Shown here: one piece after another, positions 33,963 through 42,035 of the stretch | How positions within the stretch are numbered: position 1 is the first letter of the stretch | Layout: the number at the start of each line of letters is the position of its first letter | From: Helicobacter sp. | GTDB lineage: Bacteria; Campylobacterota; Campylobacteria; Campylobacterales; Helicobacteraceae | DNA length: 53,940 nucleotides | Direction: 5' to 3' | NCBI GenBank assembly: GCA_022766795.1 | Contig: JALEPE010000087.1 | Span: forward strand, 1 to 53,940 | Position numbers and translations under genes: made by a program | Notes under the pieces: model-generated | What the model was told of the DNA's origin: nothing | The model's database searches: none | What the model saw: only the letters and a program-made list of their open reading frames with translations

Positions 33963-35075
33963 TCATTCTTTAAATAAAGAAGATAAAATGTCAATATTGT
34001 TTGTTTTTTGCGATTCTTGTGTTGCGTTACTTGTGTTTTGTTCTGTGCCACTATCAATTTCTCTTAATTCAATCTCATAGCCTGTCAGCATTGAAGCAAG
34101 TCGGATATTAATTCCGCTTTTTCCAATCGCCTTTGGTTTTTGCTCGCTTGTGATACTTACAATTGCTTTGTTTCCCTCTAAAACGACACTGATAACAAGT
34201 GCTGGAGAGAGTGCGCGTGCAATGTAAATTTCGGGTTGCGAAGAGTATTCCACGCAATCAATATTTTCGTTTTTTAACTCTTTAGATACCGCATTAATAC
34301 GCACCCCTTTGACGCCTACAGTTGCGCCAATGGGATCTATTTTGTTTGATGCTGTCTTTAAGGCAACTTTGGCGCGTTCCCCCGGGATTCTAGCGGAATT
34401 TACAATTTCAACTTCTCCATCTTTAATTTCTGGAACTTCTAGTTTTAAAAGCTCCTCTAGCATTTTAGGTGTGGTGCGACTAAGCTCAATCATAATGCCA
34501 TTTTGACGATCAATGCCAACGTGTTTTAAAACCGCTCCTACAACTTGTCCAACATTAAATTCTTCGCCTTTAATACGATTCTTTTTGGGGAGTATAGCAC
34601 GGATTTCATCAATCTCAATATAAGTATTTCCTAGATGGTCGGTGCGGACGACATTTCCCCTCACAATTTTGCCAACTAAAGCTTTATATTTGTCAAAAAG
34701 CTGCGTTTCAATTAAGCGTTGGATTTTAAACTCTAATTCTCTAAATAAAGCATTTACTGCGCTTCTGCTCATATCTTCTAAACTTAATTCATAACGTAAT
34801 TCATCACCCACTTTAATATCGCTATCGTGTTTTTTTGCCTCACTCAATGGAATTGTATTTGAGTCTTGTGCGGTAGAATCCTCACAGACTTGTATGACTT
34901 GATAAAGGTGCAAAGTTTTGTTTTTTTTGTCAATTTCCACATCGTAATTTATGGTAGCATCTAGGCTTTCTTTAGCGATTTTCATCACAGCATCTTTGAC
35001 TGCATCGGTTACGCTTTCAATAGGAAGCCCCTTTTCATAAGAAATTCCTTCAATAATATCTAATATTTTTTCCAA
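33963..35075 (-). CDS. nusA: transcription termination/antitermination protein NusA
   Basis: This 370-residue protein has an N-terminal RNA-polymerase-binding domain (about 1-125), an S1 domain (VGKIVRGNVVRTDHLGNTYI) and two KH domains (IDPIGATVGVKGVRINAVSK; ALVISVVLEGNKAIVSITSE followed by KAIGKSGINIRLASML). It ends soon after, without the acidic repeats of E. coli NusA. The best start is TTG at 35075, seven bases after AAGGA; no ATG in frame fits the family start. It is transcribed divergently from the HP0268-like gene. Confidence 0.95.
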   Translation of the reverse strand: MEKILDIIEGISYEKGLPIESVTDAVKDAVMKIAKESLDATINYDVEIDKKNKTLHLYQVIQVCEDSTAQDSNTIPLSEAKKHDSDIKVGDELRYELSLEDMSRSAVNALFRELEFKIQRLIETQLFDKYKALVGKIVRGNVVRTDHLGNTYIEIDEIRAILPKKNRIKGEEFNVGQVVGAVLKHVGIDRQNGIMIELSRTTPKMLEELLKLEVPEIKDGEVEIVNSARIPGERAKVALKTASNKIDPIGATVGVKGVRINAVSKELKNENIDCVEYSSQPEIYIARALSPALVISVVLEGNKAIVSITSEQKPKAIGKSGINIRLASMLTGYEIELREIDSGTEQNTSNATQESQKTNNIDILSSLFKE

Positions 35076-35239
35076 AACATATCCTTAAAAATTTGACAAG
35101 AATGAATCTGTTATTTTAACTTAAACTTTCTTTATAAGTGCTTATTAATGGCAATGTTTTTATAGAATCTTAAGAATCACAAAAATAAAACTAAATTTAA
35201 ATATGCCAAATAAAAATCATTCTTTAAGCAAAGAATTTG

Positions 35240-35245
35240 TATAAT
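35240..35245 (+). promoter_or_regulatory. -10 box of the HP0268-miaB-hemW operon
   Basis: TTTGTATAATAG contains TATAAT 33 bases before the first ATG, in the 200-base divergent gap opposite nusA. Confidence 0.65.
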
Positions 35246-35278
35246 AGTCCATTTTTCTAAAAAAGTTAAGGGTAAAAA

Positions 35279-35521
35279 ATGGATATTAAATTAGCACGCA
35301 CACATATAAATGAAAAACCAGCAAAAATCACAATTAAGAGGTTGGAGGAAATGCTAGAGGAGAAAAAATCCGACATTTTTTATTGCGACAAAGAAAATTC
35401 CCACAAAGATATGCAAGCCTTATTGGAATATTTTGAGAAAAAGGGCAAACACGCATATTTTAGAGAAGTGCGTTATGGACTAGATGAGGGCGATTATATG
35501 TATGAGATGCACATCTTATAG
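35279..35521 (+). CDS. HP0268-family small nuclease
   Basis: This 80-residue protein matches the pattern I recall for H. pylori HP0268: DIFYCDKENSHKDMQALLEY, EKKGKHAYFREVRYGLDEGD and the end YEMHIL. HP0268 has been described as an Smr-like nicking endonuclease and purine-specific ribonuclease, but its cellular role is unclear. AAGGG precedes the ATG. The neighbouring miaB and acyltransferase genes match HP0269-HP0270, which supports orthology. Confidence 0.85.
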   Translation: MDIKLARTHINEKPAKITIKRLEEMLEEKKSDIFYCDKENSHKDMQALLEYFEKKGKHAYFREVRYGLDEGDYMYEMHIL

Positions 35522-35523
35522 CA

Positions 35524-36843
35524 ATGGGTAAAAAACTCTATATAGAAACGCTTGGTTGTGCGATGAATGCACGCGATAGCGAACATATTATTGCAGAGCT
35601 TGAGGAGAAGGAATCTTATACTCTAACAGAAAATCCAAAAGACGCAGATTTAATTTTAATTAATACTTGTTCTGTGCGTGAAAAGCCCGAGAAAAAGCTT
35701 TTTTCAGAGATTGGGCAATACGCAAAGATTAAAAAGCAGGATGCAAAAATTGGCGTTTGTGGCTGCACAGCAAGCCATTTAGGAGATAAGATTTTAAAGC
35801 AATCTAAAGCCGTGAATTTCGTGCTTGGTGCGCGTAATGTTTCTAAAATTTCACAAATTATCCACAAAGAACGTGTGGCGTGGGTAGATATTGATTATGA
35901 TGATAGCAGTTATGTTTTTAGCCAAAATCAGCATTCTACACTTAAGGGAATGATTAATATTTCCATTGGTTGTGATAAAAAATGCACTTATTGTATCGTG
36001 CCGCATACGCGTGGTAATGAAATTTCAATTCCTGCGGAATTAATTTTAAAAGAAGCAAAAAGACTTGTTGATAGTGGGACAAAAGAGATTCTGCTTTTGG
36101 GGCAGAATGTCAATAATTATGGCAGACGTTTTTCTAGTGCGCACCGCGCCATTAATTTTACGCAGCTCTTAAATGAAGTTTCACAGATTAGCGGATTGGA
36201 GCGGATTCGTTTTACTTCGCCACATCCTTTGCATATGGACGATGATTTTATTACGGAATTTGCGCAGAATCCCAAAATTTGCAAAGCCATTCATATGCCT
36301 TTGCAAAGTGGTTCTAGTGAAATTTTACGCAAGATGAAACGCGGATACAGCAAAGAGTGGTTTTTGAATCGCGTGGAAAAAATGCGCGCTTTGATTCCAC
36401 AATTAAGTATTGGAACAGATATTATTGTAGGATTCCCAAACGAGAGTGAAAAGGATTTTTTGGATACATTAGATGTGCTGGAAAAAGTGCGTTTTGATAC
36501 TCTATATAGTTTTATTTATTCAAGTCGTCCGCATACGGAGGCGCATTATTGGTTGGAATCTGGAGAGGCGAGTTTGGTAGATGAGGAAATCGCAAAAGTG
36601 CGCCTTATGCAGTTAAAGGACAGGCACAAAGAAATTTTAGCACAAGATAATGCAAAGCAAATCGGCAAAATCCACAAAGTTCTTATTGAAAGTTTTGATG
36701 CGGAAAATTTGCTGTTTGAAGGGCGGAGTGATACCAATAAGCTTGTGCGAATTAATGCGGAACGGAATCTTATTGGTGCGCTATGTGATGTGCGCATTAC
36801 TGAAGTAAAAGGTGCGCAATTAATGGGTGTGTTAGTGGGTTGA
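35524..36843 (+). CDS. miaB: tRNA-2-methylthio-N6-dimethylallyladenosine synthase
   Basis: MiaB adds the methylthio group to i6A37 of tRNAs. The 439-residue radical-SAM enzyme has an N-terminal domain with three cluster cysteines (ETLGCAMNARDSE, INTCSVREK, GVCGCTASH), the SAM-cluster motif CDKKCTYCIVPHTRG near residue 153, LLGQNVNNYG, and a C-terminal TRAM domain (about 372-435). All six cluster cysteines are present. The ATG lies two bases after the upstream stop, with no strong Shine-Dalgarno, so it is probably coupled. Confidence 0.97.
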   Translation: MGKKLYIETLGCAMNARDSEHIIAELEEKESYTLTENPKDADLILINTCSVREKPEKKLFSEIGQYAKIKKQDAKIGVCGCTASHLGDKILKQSKAVNFVLGARNVSKISQIIHKERVAWVDIDYDDSSYVFSQNQHSTLKGMINISIGCDKKCTYCIVPHTRGNEISIPAELILKEAKRLVDSGTKEILLLGQNVNNYGRRFSSAHRAINFTQLLNEVSQISGLERIRFTSPHPLHMDDDFITEFAQNPKICKAIHMPLQSGSSEILRKMKRGYSKEWFLNRVEKMRALIPQLSIGTDIIVGFPNESEKDFLDTLDVLEKVRFDTLYSFIYSSRPHTEAHYWLESGEASLVDEEIAKVRLMQLKDRHKEILAQDNAKQIGKIHKVLIESFDAENLLFEGRSDTNKLVRINAERNLIGALCDVRITEVKGAQLMGVLVG

Positions 36844-36844
36844 A

Positions 36845-37483
36845 GTGGCAAAGGAAGTTTTTAAAAAAAGAATTCTAGCAAAAATTGCCCCCCTTTTAAT
36901 TGTTGGAATCATACGATTTCTTGCGCTATTGACGCGTTTTGAATTTCAAATTTCGCGGCAATGCTTACAAAAATTAGAAAAAAATGAGCCTTTTGTTGTT
37001 GTATTTTGGCACGGAGAGTTGCTATTTCAGCCTTTTGCGTTTCAGAAATTTGCTAAAGATAAAGAAGTATGGGTTCTCATTAGTAAGCATTTTGATGGTG
37101 AAATTATCAGTAGTGCGGTGCATTATTTTGGCATTCAATCTTTGAGAGGCTCTAGTTCAAAAGGTGGAATCAAAGCCCTTCAGCACGCTATTGAAAAGAT
37201 TAAGCAAAATGCTTATGTTGTCATCACGCCAGATGGTCCGCGTGGTCCTTATCATAGTGTTGCAGATGGCGTAGTGCTGCTAGCGCAAAAAACACAAGTG
37301 CCAGTGGTGGTAGTAAGAATTATCTATCATAATGCATGGGAGTGCAAAAGCTGGGATAAATTTAAGATTCCAAAGCCTTTTAGCAAGGTAAAATTTATCA
37401 TTAAAGAGCCATTTTTGTTAGAATCTATGGAATTAGAAGCGGCTAGAAATTGTGTGAAAGAAAAAATGGAAGAAGACGGATAA
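36845..37483 (+). CDS. lysophospholipid acyltransferase family protein (DUF374)
   Basis: This 212-residue membrane-associated protein has a hydrophobic N-terminal segment (about 12-30), FVVVFWHGELLF with the catalytic-type histidine, LRGSSSKGGIKAL, and VITPDGPRGPYHSV, the signature of the DUF374 branch of glycerolipid and lipid-A acyltransferases. The exact acyl acceptor is unknown. The start is GTG, one base after the miaB TGA, so it is coupled. It matches HP0270 by position. Confidence 0.85.
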   Translation: MAKEVFKKRILAKIAPLLIVGIIRFLALLTRFEFQISRQCLQKLEKNEPFVVVFWHGELLFQPFAFQKFAKDKEVWVLISKHFDGEIISSAVHYFGIQSLRGSSSKGGIKALQHAIEKIKQNAYVVITPDGPRGPYHSVADGVVLLAQKTQVPVVVVRIIYHNAWECKSWDKFKIPKPFSKVKFIIKEPFLLESMELEAARNCVKEKMEEDG

Positions 37484-37935
37484 TGCGTTTTTATATAGGG
37501 ATTCTTGTAGTATTTTTAGCCCTTGTGGTGTATGTGTATTTCTCTATATCCTATCAGTTAGGCAGGGAAGCGCAAAGAGAATTTAATAGAGGAAATTACC
37601 AAAGTGCATATGAGCTTGCAACACAGGCTTTAGAGGAAGATCCTTATAATCGTTCTGCCTTTGGAATTGCTAATCAAGCAAAACAACGATTAAATATCCA
37701 AGACTTTTTAAATAACGCAAAAGAAAGTCAGCAAGAAGCTTTTAGAATCTTAAAAGACGGAAGTTTAACGCCAGAGGAGTATTTGCGCTTAGTGTGGATG
37801 GTGGAGGAGTTTAGTCGTAAATTGCGTGCGCTATTAATCCTAAATCAGCCTAATGCACAAGAGGATAAAGAATTAAAGCAGTATGAAATGTGGTTTTTAG
37901 AGCTAAAGGCTCGCCTAGATTCTGTGAAAAAATAA
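37483..37935 (+). CDS. membrane-anchored TPR-like protein
   Basis: This 150-residue protein starts with one membrane helix (FYIGILVVFLALVVYVYFSI) and continues with a TPR-type pair (AQREFNRGNYQSAYELATQA, LEEDPYNRSAFGIA) and a longer helical tail, presumably facing the periplasm or cytoplasm as a docking module. The ATG overlaps the acyltransferase stop (TAATG); the longer ORF lies inside that gene and is rejected. No enzymatic motif is present. Confidence 0.72.
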   Translation: MRFYIGILVVFLALVVYVYFSISYQLGREAQREFNRGNYQSAYELATQALEEDPYNRSAFGIANQAKQRLNIQDFLNNAKESQQEAFRILKDGSLTPEEYLRLVWMVEEFSRKLRALLILNQPNAQEDKELKQYEMWFLELKARLDSVKK

Positions 37936-39023
37936 TGCAACCCCTGCTAACAAGTTTATATTTGCATATTCCATTTTGTAATAGTAAATGCGGATATTGC
38001 GCTTTTAATTCCAAAATAAACAAAAATCATTTCAAAGACATTTATATGCAAAAACTTAATATGTATTTGCGCCATAAACTTAGAATCCTAAGTGAAACAT
38101 ATACTATTAAAATTTCTTCAGTGTATATTGGTGGTGGGACGCCAAGTGTCGTGGAATCGCGTTTATATGCGGATATATTTGCGGAATTTTTACCCCTTTT
38201 GCAAACGGGTGCAGAGATTAGCATTGAAGCAAACCCGAATCATTTAAGCGTGGAATGGTTAGAGGATATGCGTCAGTTTGGGGTAAATCGCTTGAGTCTT
38301 GGAGTGCAGAGCTTTAATGAAGGCAAACTTGCCTTTTTGGAACGAGAACATTCGTGTAAAAATACCTTTTTAGCTATTGAAAATGCGCAAAAAGTGGGTT
38401 TAGAAAATATTAGTATAGATTTAATTTATGGCACACCCTTTTGTAATGCCTCATCACTCAAAGAGGAATTGGAGATTGCATTAAGTTTGCCATTAAGCCA
38501 CATTTCTGCATATCATTTAAGTCTTGATGTGGGTAGTTTATTTTACCAAAAACACGCGCAAGAATATTATGATTGCCAAAAATGTTTGGAGGGGGAATTT
38601 GGTGGATTTTTAAGTATAGGGCATTTTGTGGCGGCGCATTTAGAGAAATTTTTGCATTATGAAGTGAGTAATTATGGCAGAGCCTCAACACATAATTTAA
38701 ATTATTGGTCGGGTGGCAATTATCTAGGAATCGGTGCTGGAGCCGTAGGCTGTATTAATGGCGTAAGGACGAGTATGCCAAGCAGTATTGAAGTGTTTTT
38801 ACAAAAGTTTGATGAAACCATAGAAGTGTTAGATGAAAAAGATTTAGAATTGGAACATTTATTTTTAGGATTTCGTTCTTGCGTGGGGGTGGAGGTTGCT
38901 AAGATTCCAAATAGGGAGAATCTTGAAATTTTGTTGCAAGAGAAAATTTTAGAGCAAAGGGATAATAGAGTATTTGCGAGAGATTATTTTTTAGGCGATG
39001 AAATCACGCTTTTTGTGAGTTAA
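37935..39023 (+). CDS. hemW: HemW-type radical SAM haem chaperone (coproporphyrinogen III oxidase-like)
   Basis: This 362-residue protein has the motif SLYLHIPFCNSKCGYCAFNS (CxxxCxxC), YIGGGTPSVVESRL, SIEANPNHLSVEWLEDMRQF, RLSLGVQSFNEGKLAFLERE and SIDLIYGTP. HemW proteins bind haem and deliver it to respiratory enzymes; they lack the extra N-terminal residues of true HemN. The ATG at 37935 overlaps the upstream stop (TAATG). It converges with the PilO-like gene, overlapping by four bases. Confidence 0.88.
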   Translation: MQPLLTSLYLHIPFCNSKCGYCAFNSKINKNHFKDIYMQKLNMYLRHKLRILSETYTIKISSVYIGGGTPSVVESRLYADIFAEFLPLLQTGAEISIEANPNHLSVEWLEDMRQFGVNRLSLGVQSFNEGKLAFLEREHSCKNTFLAIENAQKVGLENISIDLIYGTPFCNASSLKEELEIALSLPLSHISAYHLSLDVGSLFYQKHAQEYYDCQKCLEGEFGGFLSIGHFVAAHLEKFLHYEVSNYGRASTHNLNYWSGGNYLGIGAGAVGCINGVRTSMPSSIEVFLQKFDETIEVLDEKDLELEHLFLGFRSCVGVEVAKIPNRENLEILLQEKILEQRDNRVFARDYFLGDEITLFVS

Positions 39024-39544
39024 TGTTCTAGGAAATATACATCAAGGCGGAATGAAAAAATCATTGCATTCGCTTCGCGTTCAATGTGAATTGGAAAATT
39101 AAAGCGCGTGATTCCGGGCAATGAATGTGTCAATGTCAGCGCATCTTTTAGTTTTGCAATGCTTTCTAGCCTACCACTAATGACATAACGTTGTTTAAAG
39201 TATTTACCCTCTTGCAAAGGGATTCCATCTGCTACAATACCAGAAGTTTGAAAGATGGTTTTCAAACGCTCCTCTATTTCTTTACTTGTAACAATATGCT
39301 CAAAATATGTTAAGGTTTGGGCGTTTTCTGCGCGGTAATCTAGTAATGCTTTCAACTCTGCGTCGCGTTGGGATTCTATTTGTTTTTGCACATAGACTTC
39401 TTTGCGGTATTGTGCATTGGTTTGACGAAATGTATTGAGAGCGGGCTGGATAATACCAATAAAGATTCCAACTACTAAAAAGAAATAAAAAACAAAGAAG
39501 AAAGTATTGCGAACCCAGTCAATTTGTGTAAAAAACACTTTCAT
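39020..39544 (-). CDS. PilO-like inner-membrane protein
   Basis: This 174-residue protein has one membrane segment near the N-terminus (about 13-33, NTFFFVFYFFLVVGIFIGII), a coiled-coil stretch and a small C-terminal alpha/beta domain (YVISGRLESIAKLKDALTLT ... FPIHIERE). This is the layout of PilO and GspM-type proteins that form heterodimers with PilN/GspL. Identification rests on architecture and gene order, not on a decisive motif. Start and stop overlap its neighbours by four bases (ATGA type). Confidence 0.55.
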   Translation of the reverse strand: MKVFFTQIDWVRNTFFFVFYFFLVVGIFIGIIQPALNTFRQTNAQYRKEVYVQKQIESQRDAELKALLDYRAENAQTLTYFEHIVTSKEIEERLKTIFQTSGIVADGIPLQEGKYFKQRYVISGRLESIAKLKDALTLTHSLPGITRFNFPIHIEREANAMIFSFRLDVYFLEH

Positions 39545-40053
39545 TGTTTAGCTTCCTCAAGTTTGCTAACAGAGACAAAATTATACCAACCATTAGGCAG
39601 CATATAAAAATCGGCACGACTTTGGTGAAAAATTGAACGCAAAGGCACTTCTAATAAAAACGCATAAATCTGCTTTGATGGCGTTGTGCCATAGAGGGTT
39701 AATTGATATTGCTCCATTTGAATTTTATTAAGCGTGATTTGCTCAGGGATTAGATCAAAAAGATTTTCAATACTTTCTTTAAGGATTGAGTTTTGATAGG
39801 TGATGTATTCTTTAAAATTTACCTTTTCTTGCTCTACAATCAGAGCTTCTTGGTGTTGTTTAATTTCATCTAAGAGTATTTTTTGTTTTGTGATAGAGAT
39901 TTGCGCATTTTGCTGCATAAAATATCCTTGAATCTTGAGAATTGCAACAAATCCTGCAAAAATAAAAAGCGTTAAAAAGATATAGCCCCACCATATTCTT
40001 GAGACTTTTTTTAGAAGTGTTTTTCTGCCAGGTTGCGTGAAGCTATAATTCAT
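39541..40053 (-). CDS. PilN-like inner-membrane protein
   Basis: This 170-residue protein has a basic cytoplasmic start (PGRKTLLKKVSR), one membrane helix (about 22-42), a helical coiled coil (QNAQISITKQKILLDEIKQH) and a C-terminal domain with ITLNKIQMEQYQLTLYGTTP, reminiscent of the conserved 'vwl..l......l.l.G.a.s' segment of PilN. It starts inside the PilM-like stop codon and its own stop overlaps the PilO-like ATG, so the three are translated together. Confidence 0.6.
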   Translation of the reverse strand: MNYSFTQPGRKTLLKKVSRIWWGYIFLTLFIFAGFVAILKIQGYFMQQNAQISITKQKILLDEIKQHQEALIVEQEKVNFKEYITYQNSILKESIENLFDLIPEQITLNKIQMEQYQLTLYGTTPSKQIYAFLLEVPLRSIFHQSRADFYMLPNGWYNFVSVSKLEEAKQ

Positions 40054-41090
40054 ACTTGCCCCTTTGCTTTAAAATACTCATAAGAATCAAAGCCTAAACT
40101 TGCTAGTTTTTGAGGAATATTGCAGCCAAACACATTGACTTCAAGCATTGTGATTTGCTGGATTTGCTGTAGCGTTTCTTGTGCAATATCGTGTGGATTA
40201 AAAATAACAATCTCGCTGATAAACTCGCTTTTGTAAATAGAATTGTTATAAAACTCATTGAGTGCAGATTGAATGAATTTGGCAGCGGTATTAACGCGAG
40301 AAAAATCATCTAAATCATCTTGATTAACATCATCAACATCTTGTGTGTTGGAATCGTCTTCATTATCTTTTAGCACTTCAATGAGTTCATCATCTGTGGC
40401 GTCATTACTTAAATCTACGGCATCAATATCACTTAATTCATCTTGCAAATCTTTTTCTATATCGGTTTTTTGTATATCATCTTCATCTTCACTTAAAGAT
40501 GTCCTAATCACAGCAAGTTCGGAATCAATCTCGCTTTCTAGTATATAATATCCACCAAATAACGCCCCACAATTACGTTTGGTAACAAGCATTGTAATAT
40601 TGGAGCGTTGGAATAAGACATAGAGTTTGCAAGAATCTTGAAAAGTATCCTTGGCTAAATTATATAGAATCAAGAATGGTGAAATAACAAAATCCGCACC
40701 TAGTTTTAAAAATTTATGCTTTGTTTCTGCGATTCCAGAGTGTGTAATATATACAGACCATTCATTATCAAAACGTTTATAGGCGACTTCGGCACAATTA
40801 ACGCCAAAATTACTAAATTCCTCTTCTTTGTCTGTGCTTAAAACGCCTTGAATAATGGAATGTGCAAGAACGGAGATATATGTGAAAGGATTTTTGTTGC
40901 GGATTTTTTTGATGAAGCGCACGGCTTGCATTGGTAATTCACCCGGGTTTGTGCGGAATTCCTTTGTTTGTGTGGAGGTTAATTTATTGTTTTTATAAAA
41001 TTGTGCCACAACATAGCAACTTTTATAGTCAATTTCAATGCCGACAATCACAGTTGGAAAAAGCGGGCGGATAAGCCTACTAAGATTCAT
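40050..41090 (-). CDS. PilM-like actin-fold protein with an acidic insert
   Basis: This 346-residue protein begins, after a short leader, with TVIVGIEIDYKSCYVVAQFY, resembling the first phosphate loop of PilM/FtsA-like proteins, though the usual serine/glycine pattern is altered. Residues about 201-263 are an extremely acidic linker with 29 Asp/Glu, which is unusual for PilM. The ATG at 41090 is chosen because GGGAG lies five bases upstream; TTG at 41102 is possible. It is the first gene of an M-N-O operon with ATGA overlaps. No pilin, PilB, PilC or PilQ gene is in the window. Confidence 0.58.
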   Translation of the reverse strand: MNLSRLIRPLFPTVIVGIEIDYKSCYVVAQFYKNNKLTSTQTKEFRTNPGELPMQAVRFIKKIRNKNPFTYISVLAHSIIQGVLSTDKEEEFSNFGVNCAEVAYKRFDNEWSVYITHSGIAETKHKFLKLGADFVISPFLILYNLAKDTFQDSCKLYVLFQRSNITMLVTKRNCGALFGGYYILESEIDSELAVIRTSLSEDEDDIQKTDIEKDLQDELSDIDAVDLSNDATDDELIEVLKDNEDDSNTQDVDDVNQDDLDDFSRVNTAAKFIQSALNEFYNNSIYKSEFISEIVIFNPHDIAQETLQQIQQITMLEVNVFGCNIPQKLASLGFDSYEYFKAKGQV

Positions 41091-41181
41091 AACAACTCCC
41101 AAGCTAAACTAGGCGTAATGATAAGCAATTTTGGCTTAAACAATAGCCTTTTTTGTGGATAAATTCTAAGAATTGTGCCTA

Positions 41182-41988
41182 TTAATGCATTGTGGAATCC
41201 ATTTTAGATTCCATATTTTTAGATTCTTTGCCGTGCATATTCATACCACTTTTGCTTGTATCAGTTGCATCAATTTTCATATGTGTTTTATTGCCCATTT
41301 GAGGGTTTTGTAGAAATTTAATGCCTTTTTGCACCATTAATCCTCCAAAAATAACAATTGCAATAGCGGCAAAATTCATTAGGATTTTTCTAAAATTAGG
41401 CTTATAAAGGATTGTGTTTGCGAGTAAGCCAAAAAGAAATAGTGATGGCAAAGTTCCGATTCCAAAAATTAGCATAATCAACATTGCTTTGGAAATGCTA
41501 GCAAATCCTGCTGCGCTAAAGAGAAAGGCATACACAAAGCCACAGGGTAACAGGCCATTTAAAAGCCCAAGAATATATAAGCTAGAGGGTGTTTTGAGAT
41601 TTAGAGCTTTTTGGAATTTGCTTTGATACCATTTAGAGTTTTGAATAGAATGCTCCAAGCGCGCTAAAAAGGTGATTTTTCCAAAGAGTGAGAGTCCGGC
41701 TAAAATCATCGCAACACCCGCAAACACAAAGAGTGCGCCACGTAGTGTGCCATTAACGTTAAACATACTTCCAAGTGCTCCAACAATCGCCCCTAAAAGT
41801 ATATAGGTGGTAATGCGCCCTAGACTATAAAGTGTGTGATAGATAATTAGTTGCCCTTTTTGTGTGATAGCATTTTCTACTAGTTTGCCACTATATGCTA
41901 AAACGATTCCGCCACACATTCCAATGCAGTGTCCAAAGCCTCCCAAAAGAGCAATCATAAAAAGCCCAATTAAATCAAGATGTTCCAA
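41182..41988 (-). CDS. SafE/TauE-like (cytochrome oxidase/copper biogenesis type) membrane protein with Met/His tail
   Basis: This 268-residue protein has about six membrane segments. The first contains GGFGHCIGMCGGIV and a later one GLLNGLLPCGFVYAFLFSAA; these cysteine pairs define a subgroup linked to metal handling and cbb3-oxidase assembly rather than sulfite export. The last 36 residues are hydrophilic and hold six Met and three His (GMNMHGKES, DSTMH), suggesting copper binding. The substrate is not known. AAGGAGATAA precedes the ATG. It is 91 bases upstream of the PilM-like gene, in the same direction. Confidence 0.75.
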   Translation of the reverse strand: MEHLDLIGLFMIALLGGFGHCIGMCGGIVLAYSGKLVENAITQKGQLIIYHTLYSLGRITTYILLGAIVGALGSMFNVNGTLRGALFVFAGVAMILAGLSLFGKITFLARLEHSIQNSKWYQSKFQKALNLKTPSSLYILGLLNGLLPCGFVYAFLFSAAGFASISKAMLIMLIFGIGTLPSLFLFGLLANTILYKPNFRKILMNFAAIAIVIFGGLMVQKGIKFLQNPQMGNKTHMKIDATDTSKSGMNMHGKESKNMESKMDSTMH

Positions 41989-42035
41989 ATTATCTCCTTA
42001 ACTTAGTTTTAGAAATGAATAGAGTTGGATTTTGG

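Noticed and set aside
41182..41988. Sulfite exporter annotation for the SafE/TauE-like gene
   Set aside because: The cysteine motifs and Met/His tail fit the metal/oxidase-biogenesis branch better; sulfite transport has no support here.
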